Shown here: one piece after another, positions 11,752-23,700 of the stretch
Position numbering within the stretch: position 1 is the stretch's first letter
Layout: every line of letters starts with the position of its first letter
Assembly (NCBI GenBank): GCA_026225945.1
Contig: JAMJFZ010003624.1
Coordinates: forward strand, 8,767,501 to 8,831,500
Source: Cricetomys ansorgei
Lineage: Eukaryota; Chordata; Mammalia; Rodentia; Nesomyidae
DNA: 64,000 nucleotides
Reading direction: 5' to 3'
Program-made: the position numbers and the translations under genes
Notes under the pieces: model-generated
The model's database searches: none
What the model saw: the letters and a program-made list of their open reading frames with translations, nothing else
Told to the model about the DNA's origin: nothing

Positions 11752-12075
11752 GGAGGGCAAAGAGATGGTCCAGTGGGTAAAGTACTTGTCATGCAAGGGT
11801 GAAGATCTGAGTTCAAATCCCCAGATCCCACGTGTGAAACCTGGATGTAGGAACACACATCTGCTCCCGCACTGCTCCAGTGAGAGCTAAAAGACAGAAA
11901 AACAGGGAAATCCCCAGAAGCTCTTAGCCCAGCTAGCTGGGACAAAAGAAGCCCTATCTCAAACACAGTGGAAAATGGAGACAGGCATCTGAGATTGTCC
12001 TCTAGTTCCACGTGTGCCCACGCTGGCACACATTCATGCAACACATGCGTCAGACATGCACAGAAGAAAGGCTTT
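11752..12075 (+). mobile_element. B4-type SINE
   Basis: An AGAGATGGTCCAGTGGGTAA head with GAGTTCAAATCCCCAGATCC is followed by a long diverged body that ends near GCACAGAAGAAAGG. Confidence 0.65.
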
Positions 12076-12311
12076 TGTTGGGACATCATCCTAGCAGGAA
12101 TGATCCAGAACTCAAGGTCCGTGGGTGCTGGTGGCTCTTTTAGGAAGTGGCCCACACTTGAACCGCTGATCTGACTTCCCAAAGCTTTGCCCACCTTCAC
12201 CTGCAGCTTTTGAGGATTTGTGGGAAGTGACTGTTTACATGGGGACCTTGGTAGGGGGCTGGCTGGGCAGAGGAAAGCACTCTCTCACCTAGTATGCACC
12301 CCTCCCCCCAG

Positions 12312-12475
12312 GGCTGGCTGCCGTGGACCACATCAATGCTGTCCTTCTGGAAGGTGACCCTGAGAACACACTGCTTGCACTGAAGAAACCGGAAGCCCAG
12401 CTGCCGGCCGTCTACCCCTTTGCTGCTGTTATGTATCAGAACGAACTCTTCAACCTCCAGAAACAGAACACCTCG
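12312..12475 (+). CDS. IQGAP2: IQGAP2 coding exon (second helical repeat)
   Basis: A 164-nt exon: two bases plus 54 codons. Core motifs are AAVDHINAVLLEGDPENTLL, KKPEAQLPAVYPFAA and MYQNELFNLQKQNTS (about residues 303-357). HINAV...GDPENTLLALKKP...YQNEL is the same repeat layout as the preceding 179-nt exon. The acceptor is a C-rich tract ending CCCAG at 12311; the donor is TCG|GTGAGG at 12476. Confidence 0.96.
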
Positions 12476-12763
12476 GTGAGGCACAGCCGTGTACACGTTT
12501 GTACCAAGTCCCAGCAAGGAGGAAGGCTGTTGGGAGAAGGAAGGCGGGGTGAGGGGTACGGAGTCTCCAGCTTGTGCACAGCCCCAGCCTCAGTGGCCCG
12601 CTGGTGCCAATCACAGGGTTCACTTTCCCTTTACCTCTTGCTTTTCAGTCCAGGGAGAGATGCTAAGAGCATGGTTAGGAAGTCCAGGAGTAGTGTACAC
12701 AGATTCACATAAGAACAGGCTGTTGCTATTTTCTCCGTGTATGTGTGTTTAAGAATCTTGGAT

Positions 12764-12972
12764 GTGGGCTGCAGGGATGGCTCAGAGCTCATGCTGCTCT
12801 TTCAGGGACTCACAATCTGTTCCAAGCACCCGTGTCCGACTGCTCACAACTGCCTGGAATTCTAGCTTCAGGGAGACCCAGTGCCTCTGGCCTCCAAGGG
12901 AAGTGTACTTGCACTCGGATATTCACACACATACCACACGCAGATACACAATTTAAAATGAGTCTTTAAAAA
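12764..12972 (+). mobile_element. B2-type SINE
   Basis: GGGCTGCAGGGATGGCTCAG head, AACTGCCTGGAATTCTAGCT body, CA-rich region and AATTTAAAATGAGTCTTTAA tail. Confidence 0.8.
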
Positions 12973-12987
12973 AAGACAATGTTGAGG

Positions 12988-13021
12988 GGGCTGGAGAGGT
13001 GGCTCAGCGGTTAAGACTGAC
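12988..13021 (+). mobile_element. B2 SINE head, interrupted
   Basis: Only the first ~34 bp of a B2 (GGGGCTGGAGAGGTGGCTCA then GCGGTTAAGA) are present before a long TG-rich tract takes over. Confidence 0.85.
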
Positions 13022-13027
13022 TGGTCT

Positions 13028-13712
13028 TCTGTGTGTGTGTGTGTGTGTCTGTGTGTCTGTGTATGTGTCTATGTGTGTGTGTATCTGTGTGTGTGTCTAT
13101 GTGATTGTGTGTCTATCTGTATGTGTGTCTGTGTGTCTATGTGATTGTGTGTCTGTGTGTATCTGTGTGTGTGTCTATGTGATTGTGTGTCTGTCTGTGT
13201 GTCTGTATGTATCTGTGTGTGTGTCTATGTGATTGTGTGTCTGTGTGTGTCTGTGTGAGTGTGTCTGTGTGAGTGTTTCTGTGTGTGTTATGTGTGTGTG
13301 TCTGAGTATGTGTGTCTGTGTGTGTGTCTGTGTGATTGTGTGTCTGTCTGTGTGTCTGTGTGTATCTGTGTATGTGTGTCTATGTGATTGTGTGTCTGTG
13401 TGTGTCTGTGTGAGTGTTTCTGTGTGTGTGTTATGTGTGTGTGTCTGTGTGTGCCTGAGTATGTGTGTCTGTGTATGTGTCTATGTGATGGTGTGTCTGT
13501 GTGTGTGTGTGTGTATCTGTGTGTGTGTGTCTATGTGATTGTGTATCTGTGTGTGTCTGTGTGAGTGTTTCTGTATGTGTGTTGTATGTGTGTCTGTGTG
13601 TGTCTGTGTATGTGTGTCTGTGTATGTGTCTATGTGATTGTGTGTCTGTGTGTCTGTGTGAGTATGTGTCTGTGTGAGTGTGTCTGTATGTGTGTATGTG
13701 TGTGTGTATGTG
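13028..13712. repeat. TG/TCTG-rich microsatellite, about 690 bp
   Basis: Compound tract of GTGTGT, TCTGTGTG, TATGTGAT and GAGTGTTTCTGTG units with local higher-order repetition (for example TGTCTATGTGATTGTGTGTC recurs many times). Frames on both strands stay open (VCVCVC and THTHTDT patterns); these are simple-sequence artefacts. Confidence 0.95.
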
Positions 13713-13714
13713 CA

Positions 13715-13887
13715 CATGCACATCAGTGCCGGTGCCTGAGCATAGAGGTCTAAGGGGTTGGACATCCTGGAGCTGGGGTCACGGGGAGTTAGCTATGAGC
13801 TGCCAGGCATGGACTCTCAGCACTGAGCTCAGGTCCTCTGGAAGAACAGTAGGAACTCCTAGCTGCTGAGCCATCGCTCCAGCCCCT
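13715..13887 (-). mobile_element. B2 SINE
   Basis: On the minus strand the head GGGGCTGGAGCGATGGCTCA starts at 13887; the body ends at the TG-rich tract. Confidence 0.88.
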
Positions 13888-15202
13888 GGGTTATAGGATT
13901 GGTCTCTTTATTCTTACTTATCTAGATCCTCGCCCCTTCACACACATTTCCTACATAGAAATAAGTCTTTTGTAGCAAGAGAAAAACCGTGTTTTCTTAC
14001 ATTGTATGTAGGTCCCTTTCAGCCCTCTCCCACTTCTCCTAGATCTGAAGCTCAGACAGTCTAGTGCAGCCGTGGGTCAAAGCCATCCAGGCCGCAGCCC
14101 AGCCCTTTCTTACCTTTTCCTTGTCCTTTGGTCATAACCTACGTGATATTTGTGAATAGTTCACTGTAAAAGGTAGAAGCAGCATTCAAACAATGGTTCC
14201 ATTGGACCACTGTAATCTTGCAGTCTTACACCTTTGTGTGGAGAATTTAGAGCTAATGTATGCCATTTAGATAAAATGTTCCCCATGGTAGCCACAGTTT
14301 CCTGTTTGCTATGGAAAATAAAATGGTGCTTTGTTACTCTGAAATCAGCGCGTTTTAAAATTCTCGGTGGTGATCCAGAAAGCTATAATATAATATACAT
14401 TTTAAGTATGAATATGACATTTCGCATACATAATATTCTAAATGCAAGTTTGCACATCTACTTTGAAGAGTAATTCTTTTTCAATCTCCTCCCTTCAATA
14501 TGACGAAAGAATTATTTTTCAAAACTGATTAAGATGATAGAAGATGATCAAGTGGGAAGAAAGCACTGAGAGGAAAGGAGGCTCTGAAAGCTAACATACA
14601 TTTTTAAAGCAGCCAAATAAAACAGACTCACAATTACGAAAATATGGAGGCTATCCCTTGCTTTACAAAAATCTTTATCTTAAATTACATCAAATATCTA
14701 GAGCTTATAGTACATTTTAAAGTTTCTACCCAGTTTGTAAGACTAAAATGAGACTAGATTTTGGGAGTTAGAATCAGCTTCCCTATCTTAAAGATTGCAT
14801 TTGTTTTTCTAGGTTTATAACATTTATGTAAAGCTCTTCTTTTCTGGACCCAAAACAGATAGTTGTTAACTGTGCTGAGATTTTTACCTGGACCTCTCAG
14901 TCAGTTTTGTCTAATCTATGGCTTAATTACCAGGTTAAATGGAGCGTGATAGGCAGCCAGCACCACTGGGTATAGAGAGCAGCTGCGGGATACAGATATT
15001 TGTGACACTCTAACAGTAGGTTATACATAACACAGCCCCCAAAACAATAATCTAAGGGAACATAGGAGCCATTTACCTGGCTTTCCTGAAAGCCAGTGAA
15101 GAGCAGGTGGGCATGCTCATTGTCAATATGCATTCCGTGCCCGAATCACATACATGCAGTATGCAATTCCAGGAGCTCACTTGGTCGTTTGTTTGCCCAC
15201 AG
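13888..15202 (+). other. IQGAP2 intron segment
   Basis: AT-rich intronic sequence with no recognisable repeat or gene up to the exon at 15203. Confidence 0.65.
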
Positions 15203-15363
15203 AACTACTTGGCCCACGAGGAGCTCCTGATTGCTGTGGAAATGTTGTCTGCTGTTGCTTTGCTAAACCAGGCTTTGGACAGCAATGACCTTGTGTCTGT
15301 GCAGAACCAACTCAGAAGCCCCACCATAGGCTTCAACAATCTGGACGAGGTTCACGTGGACCG
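15203..15363 (+). CDS. IQGAP2: IQGAP2 coding exon (third helical repeat)
   Basis: A 161-nt exon of 53 codons plus two bases. It starts NYLAHEELLIAVEMLSAVAL and continues LNQALDSNDLVSVQNQLRSP to VHVDR (about residues 358-410). The acceptor is TGCCCACAG; the donor is CCG|GTAAGG at 15364. The split Arg codon is completed by the first base of the next exon. Confidence 0.96.
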
Positions 15364-16336
15364 GTAAGGAGCACTTTCCAAACCTTCTTTCAGGGCAAAA
15401 GAAAATGTGCTTTGGCAGATCTCCCAAATTAACGACTCGCTTAGTGGAAAAGTCCACGTACCCTGCTTGTGTTTTCTCAAGAGCTGGTCTATTCAGCTGT
15501 AAGAGGCCTTCTTTATAGCTCTCCTCTCCTGGGGACAAAATTATCATCTTGTGTTTACAACTGACTTTACCCTAAGCAAACGGTACTTACTGGAAGAGCT
15601 GTCGAAAAATATACCTTCCTTTGGGCTTCTTTAGGAGACTTGGGAGTAGCTGTCTTTACAAGGTGTACATTCCACTGATAAGGAAACATCTGGAATTATG
15701 GACCCCAAAGGGGGCCCCAAACTCCAGTCTTCTGGTTGCTGAACCACAAGAACCCTGTGAGCACCGTGGGTTGTACGTCAGTTTGAGATTTTTCGTTTCG
15801 GATTCCTCTGTAACTGCAATTGGTAGCCATACCTAACACTGCAGTGGATCTAGAGAGAGAGAGAGAGAGATAAGGGCTGGAATTAAAAGCAAAATCAGAG
15901 CTTTTTCTTTTCTTTTTGCTGCCGGGTGCTGAACTCGGGGCCTCACACGTACAAAGCACTCAACCCCCAAATTAGAGATAAGAAAGCACAAAGGAAAAAA
16001 AAGTGAACCCCGAATTACTGTTAGCCACCAGGGGGCGATGTGTACCCAGATCTTGACAAAAATTTAGCCACTGATTCTCAACTGGCTGTAATCCACTGGC
16101 TTAGAAACTGAAAGAGGGTTCTTCAGTCTTGAGTAAACAGTGTTGGGTCACTTGCCAACAAACAAATGACCAAAAAGCAACCGAGGGAGAGTAGAGTTGC
16201 CATTTTAGTCTTCCTAGAGAAAGGTGTCACCCTGTTCTGCTCCACATACTCCCCAGAGCTTATTGTAAGGAACTTTGATTAAACTGAACATTTCATGAGC
16301 ATAAAAAAAATATTTTAAAGAAAAAACACCTGTGGT
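15364..16336 (+). other. IQGAP2 intron segment
   Basis: Contains a short GA run (15851-15870) and a small ID-like remnant on the minus strand (about 15925-15978, TGCTGAACTCGGGGCCTCAC). Otherwise nothing recognised. Confidence 0.6.
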
Positions 16337-16529
16337 GGGGTTGGAGAGATGGCTTATCATCAAGACTGCATACTCCCCTCAGGAGGACCCGGGTTCAGAT
16401 CTCAGCACCCATGTCAAGCAGCTTACAATTCTGTAACTCCAGCTCCAGGGGAATTCAATGCTTCTGGCCTCCGTGGGTACTGCCATATGTCTCATATAGA
16501 CAGACACACATGCGTACACATAATTTTAA
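16337..16529 (+). mobile_element. B2 SINE
   Basis: GGGGTTGGAGAGATGGCTTA head, GGACCCGGGTTCAGATCTCA box B region, tail ending in TAATTTTAA, directly abutting a B1. Confidence 0.88.
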
Positions 16530-16706
16530 GCTGGGCACATGTCTTTAATCCCAGTACTCAGGAAGCAAAGGCAGGCAGATCTCTGTGAGTTCGAGGCCAG
16601 CGTCATCTCCAGAGTGAGTTCCAGGACAGCCAGAGTTACAACAGAGAAACCCTGTCTCGAAAAACCAAAAAGGAAAAAAAGGAAAAAGAAAAAAAACAAA
16701 AAACAA
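16530..16706 (+). mobile_element. B1 SINE with A-rich tail
   Basis: Full-length B1 with the lineage-type 3' segment AGAGTTACAACAGAGAAACC. The long tail of AAAAAGG/AAAAACA units follows. Confidence 0.93.
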
Positions 16707-16718
16707 AACACTCTTATA

Positions 16719-16949
16719 TCACGGTTCTCAACCTGTGGGTAACAACTCTTTTCCCTTTTGCAGATCGAATGACCCTTTCACAGGGGTCACCTAAGACCAC
16801 CGCATATCAGATATTTACATTACAATTCAAAACAGTAGCAAAATTACAGTTAGGAAGTAGCAACAAAAATAATTTTTTGGTTGGGGATCACTACAACACG
16901 AGGAACCGTATTAAAGGGCCCCAGCATTAGGAAGGTTGAGAACCACTGC
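16719..16949. mobile_element. URR1-like nonautonomous hAT DNA transposon
   Basis: About 230 bp with terminal inverted repeats: ACGGTTCTCAACCTG on the left and GGTTGAGAACCACTG on the right. The interior (CCCTTTCACAGGGGTCACCT, GAAGTAGCAACAAAAATAAT) matches a second copy at 46511-46732. Confidence 0.85.
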
Positions 16950-17582
16950 TCTAGTATGTGCTGACGAAGTTGTACATGACAGTTTTACCTGCCTGTCTCC
17001 TCTTTGTCTAACCTCAGGACATCGTTAACGAACAATGGGGGTCACAACCTGTGCCCCAAGTCAGGCCTGACTCCATCCTCCATAAGTCAACTTAAAGAGC
17101 CAAATTAAAAGTGGAGAGCAGAAAAGATGTGGTCACAAAGAGATCCAGAAAACCCCCACATCCCTCTAGGGTCTTGAAGTGAGATTGAATTTAAATAGAA
17201 GGTCAAGTGTATGCACATCTAAGCAGCTCTAGTAAAGGCGTAGTTCCGCCCACAACTGACTCGTCACTCTCTGGCTGAGTCTCATCCTGTAAGGTGCTCT
17301 GGCAAGTTGTTAGAACTATTTGAAATCTCTTTCCAGGAGACAAGTTCCCATCCTGGCTGACACCTTTTCCTTCTCCCAGAATGAGTTCCCATTTCTTTGA
17401 GGTCCACCATTTGAATAGCCTGATGTCAGATCAGGAGGCACAAGGTGTCTCTTTAGAGCGATCTTCATTTCTGTGAGGCTAGCGGCAACGTCTCCATTTG
17501 GCCCATAGGTGAGACTCGGGACGCAGGACGTGAGCCAGGAGCGACTAGGTCTGACGTGTGGTTTCTGATTTCTCTTCCCCAG
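16950..17582 (+). other. IQGAP2 intron segment
   Basis: No repeat or gene recognised. Confidence 0.6.
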
Positions 17583-17707
17583 TTACGCTGCTGCGCTGCT
17601 CTCTGTGAAGCTAGAAGCATCTTCTCAAGGGCAAGATACCTTAAGCTGGAATGAAATTCAGAACTGCATCGATATGATTAATATCCAGATTCAAGAAGAA
17701 AATGACC
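17583..17707 (+). CDS. IQGAP2: IQGAP2 coding exon (between third and fourth helical repeats)
   Basis: A 125-nt exon: one base, 41 codons, one base. It reads YAAALLSVKLEASSQGQDTL then SWNEIQNCIDMINIQIQEEND (about residues 411-452). The acceptor ends TTCCCCAG at 17582; the donor is C|GTAAGT at 17708. WNEIQ(N/Q)CID is an IQGAP signature that is repeated as WLDEIQQAID in a later exon. Confidence 0.96.
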
Positions 17708-18404
17708 GTAAGTGTGGGACGTTTTCCTTCTTTCCTTCAGTGCGTGTGAACTTCTCTAGGGGAGACTTGTAACAGTTTGCTCGTGAGAGCATCCAGGTAA
17801 CTCTCTCAGTGCGTATGCATTTATTTTAATAGATTTTGCGCAAAGCACATACGAAAATACGTGAAGAGGTAGAAAGTCCTAATTATCGTATTTTTTTAAA
17901 CCTAAAAGGTCCTTCTGTAGTAATGCCTTTAAGAAGATGTCATCTTTGTCTTGGCCTTTCATTTGTAAACTCTGACGCGCTTCCCAACCCTAGGAATGAA
18001 AAATTGGAAATAATGTAATCTGACTGTATGGTCAAATATCATGATAATTTGTTCTGTTTCTAAAACGATGAACTGGCAGAAAAATGGAAGCGTTCCAAGA
18101 GCATGTAACCCTACGTCAGCTTGTTTCCTTCTCCTCCTCTTCCACCTTTGGCTTACATAAACATTAAACAACAACAAAAACAAAAGCAAAACACGAAAGC
18201 CTGGCGACTCCCACGGTTACTGCTCTTCTGCCATTTCCGTTATAAAAGCAAGCCAACCCCTGTGACCAGTTAGCAGAAATGAATTAGAACCAGTCAAACC
18301 ACTGACCTCCCTTCCAGCTCAGGTTTTCCCTCTCCTTCCCTCCTTTCCTTCTTCCCTGTCCCCTCCCCCACTCCTTCCCTCCTTCATTTATTTATTTGTT
18401 TGCT
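17708..18404 (+). other. IQGAP2 intron segment
   Basis: Only a CT-rich tract (about 18300-18385) stands out. Confidence 0.6.
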
Positions 18405-18527
18405 TTATGATCAGGATCTCACCGGACTGAAGCCGGTCCAGGCTGGCTTCACATTCAAGATCCTCCTGCCTCTGTTCCCCAGTGCTGGGGTACAGGCTCA
18501 CACTCATGAATGACCCAGCTTCAGCTA
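18405..18527 (-). mobile_element. diverged B1 SINE
   Basis: GTCCAGGCTGGCTTCACATT, CCTCCTGCCTCTGTTCCCCA and GTGCTGGGGTACAGGC are B1 in reverse orientation, with many substitutions. Confidence 0.65.
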
Positions 18528-18719
18528 TTTTTTAATTAGACATTAGAATTTATTTATGAGCTAGACACTAAGTTACTCTGATTAGCACAGTTCAGTACCA
18601 CCTTGACTTGGGTGACCCCAGAGAACCTCAACTCATTTGTAGGTACATTTCTCTGTATCTCAGTGTTTAGAACACCGTCAAAATAAGTAACTTTTTTTTT
18701 TTTTTAAAGTAAGATGACT

Positions 18720-19690
18720 GTTTCCAGTCTCTGTAGATGTAGATTCATGGCAAAAGGCAGTTTATTCTTTGCTAATTCAATCCCTGGTCCTAGAGGGTTT
18801 CAGCCTCCATGACTTACTACTGACTGACTCACTCTGACTAGTTCCTTCTGAACTCAGAGTTGTACTGAACTCAACCGACTCTTCTGGTTGGCTGATTCAA
18901 GGCACTCGCTGTTCTGGCTCAAAGCTGACTGGTTCAAACTGACCTTCTGAGCCTGGTGACTGTTTCTGACTGAAATCTTCTGACTCTGACTGACTCTGGT
19001 TGACTCCTGCAACTTCTCTGTCGGTACTGCTCTGCTCGACTTCAAACTGACTCTCACTGTGAGGTGACTCTTTCTCCCAAACTCACTGACTCTTTCTGCT
19101 GAACTGCCTCTGTGTCTTATTTGACTGACTCTGATTGCCTGAGCTGAGATCCTGCTTTTATACATGAGAGTTTGGTGTGTCCTCACTCTGAATCACTCTG
19201 CTAACTCTTCCTCTGATTAGTCATGTAGCCTGTTCTTCACTCTAATTCATCTCAGACACCACTCTGCCAAGGCTTCACCCTGATTCACTCTCAGACTTGG
19301 GATTAAAGGCACGTACTTACTCTCTACTTCACTCTGCCTCTGACTTTCCACTTCTCTGTTGACTAGCAGGGTCTGACTCAATCTCCTTCCGTTCTCTCAA
19401 TCTCTACTGCTTCTGTCTTAACTCTGAACTGACTGTGAACTATGAACTGAGAACCATGAACTGAGAACGGTGAACTGAGAACCGTGACCTACTCCTGAAC
19501 TGACTGCTTCCTTTTACATCCTGAGAGTTGGGATTAAAAGCATGTGCCACCATCGCCTTCTGAATTGGGTTACTTAAAGGCGTGTGCTGCATTCCAGCTG
19601 AATCACACAGGCCTTGAATGTGATCCTTTCCCAGAGTAGCCATGTTGCTGGAATAAAAGATTGAATGTTCCTCTACAAGTCTCCCTCACA
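18720..19690. repeat. CTGACT-rich degenerate repeat, probably within a retroelement
   Basis: From about 18780 to 19510 the sequence is a degenerate mosaic of CTGACT, CACTCTGA and AACTGAGAAC words (for example TGAACTGAGAACCATGAAC with three near copies at 19443-19490). The flanks (CAGTTTATTCTTTGCTAATT on the left; GGAATAAAAGATTGAATG on the right) look like one element around it. I do not recognise the family. The 110-codon minus-strand frame inside is an artefact of the low-complexity words. Confidence 0.6.
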
Positions 19691-20304
19691 GTCTGTTTCA
19701 AATGTAGCTGTTCACAAGCTAAGGGTGGCCCTTAGAGCCAGAACAGCTTTGACTTTTCTGCCCTGCTCTTAGATGGAACGGGCACTTGTCTCACAAACCG
19801 TAAGCTCTTTTGTTCTGGTGAGCTATGGTGGGGTGTCAGATCTGTTCCCCTAATACCGCATCTAACGCTGGAATGCTAGTATCTACATGATTCTTCTAAT
19901 CAGCCAATCTTGGCTGTTTTCCTGTGAGCACCTTGCCAAGCTTGTATTTTGATATTTCAAGGTCTTTTCTCTCTGGATTCCATCCCACTGTGAAAGGTGC
20001 ATGCCTTCAGAGTGTGCAGTGGGTGTGGATTTACTGTGACACTTCTATCTGGACATTGTCATGGTTCTGTCCTTTTCGAGTCCTGTGTATCTCTGTGCTT
20101 CTTTTGGGACAGCTCAGCTTTCTGTTGCCCCTCTCTGTATTTCCTGTCCCGAGGCTTACACAATCTCTGCCATCAGACACCCTGATTAGTTCTTCTAATA
20201 TGTTGGTTTGGGAGCTTGGGCCTTTTGCCAGATGTTACTTCAGAGGGAAGCCGTGATTTAAGCAGATGTTCACCATCCTGGGAACGCAGGTGGTGGAAGT
20301 CACT
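19691..20304 (+). other. IQGAP2 intron segment
   Basis: Nothing recognised. Confidence 0.55.
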
Positions 20305-20348
20305 GCTCTGTGTGTGCGAGCATGTGTGCATGTGCATATACATGTGCC

Positions 20349-20397
<49 letters not shown>
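20305..20397. repeat. (GT)n microsatellite
   Basis: A perfect GT core of about 44 bp (20353-20396) preceded by TGTGTGCGAGCATGTGTGCA-type imperfect repeats. Confidence 0.95.
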
Positions 20398-20398
<1 letters not shown>

Positions 20399-21190
20399 GC
20401 CTAATGTGGCTGTAGGATTTCTTTAGGTAGGGAAAACAAATTGTCAGGTCCCATCTTTGTGTTCTGACGTCTCTGGGCCTGTTTTGGGTCTGTCGGCACG
20501 TGCTGCCTACTCAAGTGAAGACTTGTTAGCATCCTGTGCCCACGGTTGTTGGTTGCTTCCCTTTGCCCTCACACTGACTGAGGAAGAGTGCCGTTCTCAG
20601 CCTCTGCTTTGCCAGGAAGAGAAAAACACATATTTGTATGACTTAGAGACAGCAGCCTTTTGAAAGCAGACATCGTTTGTCACTAATGTTTCTTGAGCGT
20701 TATGGCCTTCCCACAACCCATGAGCATCTTGGCATGCAGCCACGCGCTTCTCACCAGGGAAGTTGTTTTGGATCCTGCCTGCTTCCTAGCGCTCGTGAAT
20801 GCACGGTATTTCATTGACCTATACTTTGGTTTTGTTTGTGTTTGTTTCCTTTCGTCAAAACGATGTATTTTTAAAATATTTCCGTTTTAAAAATCAGCAT
20901 GTAAAGTGTTAGGGTCCCTTAGGGCATCATTCAATTTTGTGTTTTGTTGCTCCTCCGCATCCCGCCCCTTTGCTGCCTTCCCCCAGCCTCTACCTTTCCA
21001 CTTTATGCTTAGTTACCTTCCCACTCCCCAACACCTCTCTTATTTCTGTTTAAAATTCCTGAAGGACTGTGTCTAATATCCTGTGTTAAAGGGATAGCTT
21101 AAAAAGCTAGATTCTAATTGAGTTTCAGTTTACACAGAAAGAAATGGATTTCTTTTGTTGTTGTTGGGTGTTTTGTTTTTGTTTATTTTT
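20398..21190 (+). other. IQGAP2 intron segment
   Basis: No gene or repeat recognised apart from T-rich and TTG runs just before the next B1. Confidence 0.55.
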
Positions 21191-21331
21191 CTAGACAGGG
21201 TTTCTCTGCTGTAACTCCGGCTGTCCTGGAACTCACTCTGTAGACCAGGCTGGCCTCGAACTCACAGAGATCCCCCTGCCTCTGCCTCCGGAGTGCTGGG
21301 ATTAAAGGCCTGTGCCACCATGTCCAGCTCT
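21191..21331 (-). mobile_element. B1 SINE
   Basis: AGACAGGGTTTCTCTGCTGT, CTGTCCTGGAACTCACTCTG and GTGCTGGGATTAAAGGCCTG: near-consensus B1 in reverse. Its 3' segment reads GGAGTTACAGCAGAGAAACC on the minus strand. Confidence 0.95.
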
Positions 21332-22720
21332 CATTTTGACACTTTCATCAATATGCTGTGCTCTATTGATCCCCTTTACACCCCCCACCACTCCCCCTTC
21401 CCCTCTGCCTCCCCCTCCCCCTCCTGCTCCCTTTCCTGACCTGGGCACTCTGTTAACCCTTAGACTTCTTCTTCCTCTCTCATAGTTCTTGTTCTGTGTG
21501 AGAGTAAAACACTAAATCTTTTTAAATGCCTTCTTATGACTAGAGTTATACACTATGGTCATTAGATTCTCGAAAGAGCTGAGAGTTTTCATGGGCCTGC
21601 AGCTAATAGACTACTAAAGGGAAGGTGGATCCCAAAACGTGGTTTCTGGACTTCGATGTCCTGTTAATTTCTTACTGGAAAAATCCACATTTCTCAACCA
21701 AAACCACAGAGGCATATTATGTGCCGAGGCACACAGCCTCAGCAAGAAAGTTGTCATATTTGAGATGGCTGCTTTTAAAATTTGGCCAAGTGCTGTTCTT
21801 TGTAGGTTCCTTCATCCACTGGCTCAGATATTCACGTTCCCCAAGAATACCCACTGTCTCTGGACTGGAATGTCACAGCACCATGCTTAGATTAAAGAAG
21901 TAGGTCCTGGGCTCAGCAATCTTTATTCATATAGGATTCACCTTTTACATGTAGAGACAGGAAAACTGAGGTGGGTCTGCCCAAGGGGCTTCTGGGTAGG
22001 CTCCTCAGCTCCTGTGAGGTCATGTACTATGACGTCAGCAGCTTGTGTTGTTAGATACACTATCAGAAACCTAAGCTGGTGATTTCCATCAAGTCAGCTG
22101 GAATGCACGCCTTGCCAGGTGACCAGCCCTTGGGATGTGTGTACATCCTCTTTCTCAGACTTGGTTCTGCTAAGATGATGTTTGGATGGGGTGTCTGAAG
22201 GTATCAGAACAGCCGGACCAAGGGGGTGTCCAGGGAACGCTATGATGTCGCCTGTACTCTCCAGTTCATGAGTAGGACAGGATGAGAACAGCAGTACCTG
22301 GAACTTTGCGTGGCTCTCCTCACGTCTGAAAAGTATTTAATTTGAACATTAAAGCAACATATATTTATATACTTACGCGTTATAACCTGGAATAATCTCT
22401 AGGAGTTTTAAATGATTCCTTTCCCTCAGGGATAAATCTTTTTGTTTCCTAGCACAGTGGTATCTGTGGGGTCATCTTATTAGAAAAATGTCAGCCTAAT
22501 TTTAATGTAAAGATAGGGATTCTTTTTTTTTTTTAAACTTGAGGTGTTGGTTTTTTTTATGGCTTATTGTATTTGTAAAGTATCTTGGAAGAAAAACAAT
22601 AGACTCGATAAGAATGTTTGATCTTTACTGTGGGTTTCCTGAGCTTACTGGCGGTCAGCTTTTAGTTTCTCTACCAGGTCTTGTTCATCAGCACTAAAGC
22701 AGGATGTCAAATCCCCCCAT
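21332..22720 (+). other. IQGAP2 intron segment
   Basis: A C-rich stretch (21380-21430) and otherwise unremarkable sequence. Confidence 0.55.
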
Positions 22721-22822
22721 GGGTGTGTATGTATACAAGTATATGTACCCACATACACACACACACACACACACGTATATATGTGTATGTGTATATACAC
22801 ATATATATGTGTATATGTATAC
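22721..22822. repeat. CA/TATATG microsatellite
   Basis: (CA)n of about 20 bp followed by alternating TATATGTGTATG units. Confidence 0.92.
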
Positions 22823-23700
22823 CACTGTAGTTAATGTTGTTAGTGAATGATAATAGGTGTTTGTTAGTGTTGATAATAGGGTAGTAATGAGAAGAGACCT
22901 TCCTCAAACAGATTCATTTTTGCTTCAGGCTGCATAAGATTTTTCAGGCTCCATCACCTAGCTTCTGTGCTTTTTATTCTAAGCCCTTACATAGTCTGTG
23001 TTCTAAGATCTTTCGATACGTTAGTGACCATACCAATTCAACAAGAGGGTACGCTCAGCCCTCCTTTGATACAATCCTTGAATTGCAGTTCAAGGCTAAT
23101 AATGTCTGTTATTAGGTAAATAGTATGAGAAATTCATTATCTGGTGTTTGAATCTTAAAGGTGTCCCAGCATATGCATGACATTGTCTGTGGAGCCTGCC
23201 TCTGTGTCCTAGCCGTATGTGACTATTTTCAAAATTACAGCGAAGCAAACTTGTTTCATTCTTCATTTGCGATAACCTCGTGCTAATTGCTCCATAGGTG
23301 CACGTGGCTAATGGCTGCCGTATCGGACAACTCCAAAAGAGAGCATTTCTGTCACTGCGCATAATCCCACCAAACAGTGCTGATCTGTGTGGCTATCCAT
23401 TCTGCTGTTTCTTAATATTATAGAAAATTGCTTTATTTTGAACTGTTTTTTAAGACCCCTTGAACAGCTGCAAAAGTAAAAATAATCCAAAGAGTAGAAT
23501 GCATGTCCAAAACTCTCTGGTTTTACATTTTCGTTACTATAGATCACTACATGAAGTTCATCTGGGCCTCTTGTCCTCTGAGCCTACTGCCTTGCCTAAC
23601 ACTTGAGAGTCATACTGGAAAAAGTGTGCCTCTTGTAAAAATGTACATTTGTTGAAATATAAGTTACACACCATAATATTTACCCTTTAGAAGTGAATAG
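22823..23700 (+). other. IQGAP2 intron segment
   Basis: Nothing recognised. Confidence 0.55.

Larger units (their letters stand above)
8167..12311 (+). other. IQGAP2 intron
   Basis: Besides the listed interspersed repeats, 8167-8769, 9131-10046, 10237-10605 and 10780-11750 show no gene, RNA or repeat that I can support. Confidence 0.65.

Noticed and set aside
11670..12200. 176-codon minus-strand frame
   Set aside because: Runs across a B4-type SINE and intron sequence, with no family likeness.
13028..13721. Frames reading VCVCVC or THTHTDT
   Set aside because: Simple TG/CA repeat translation.
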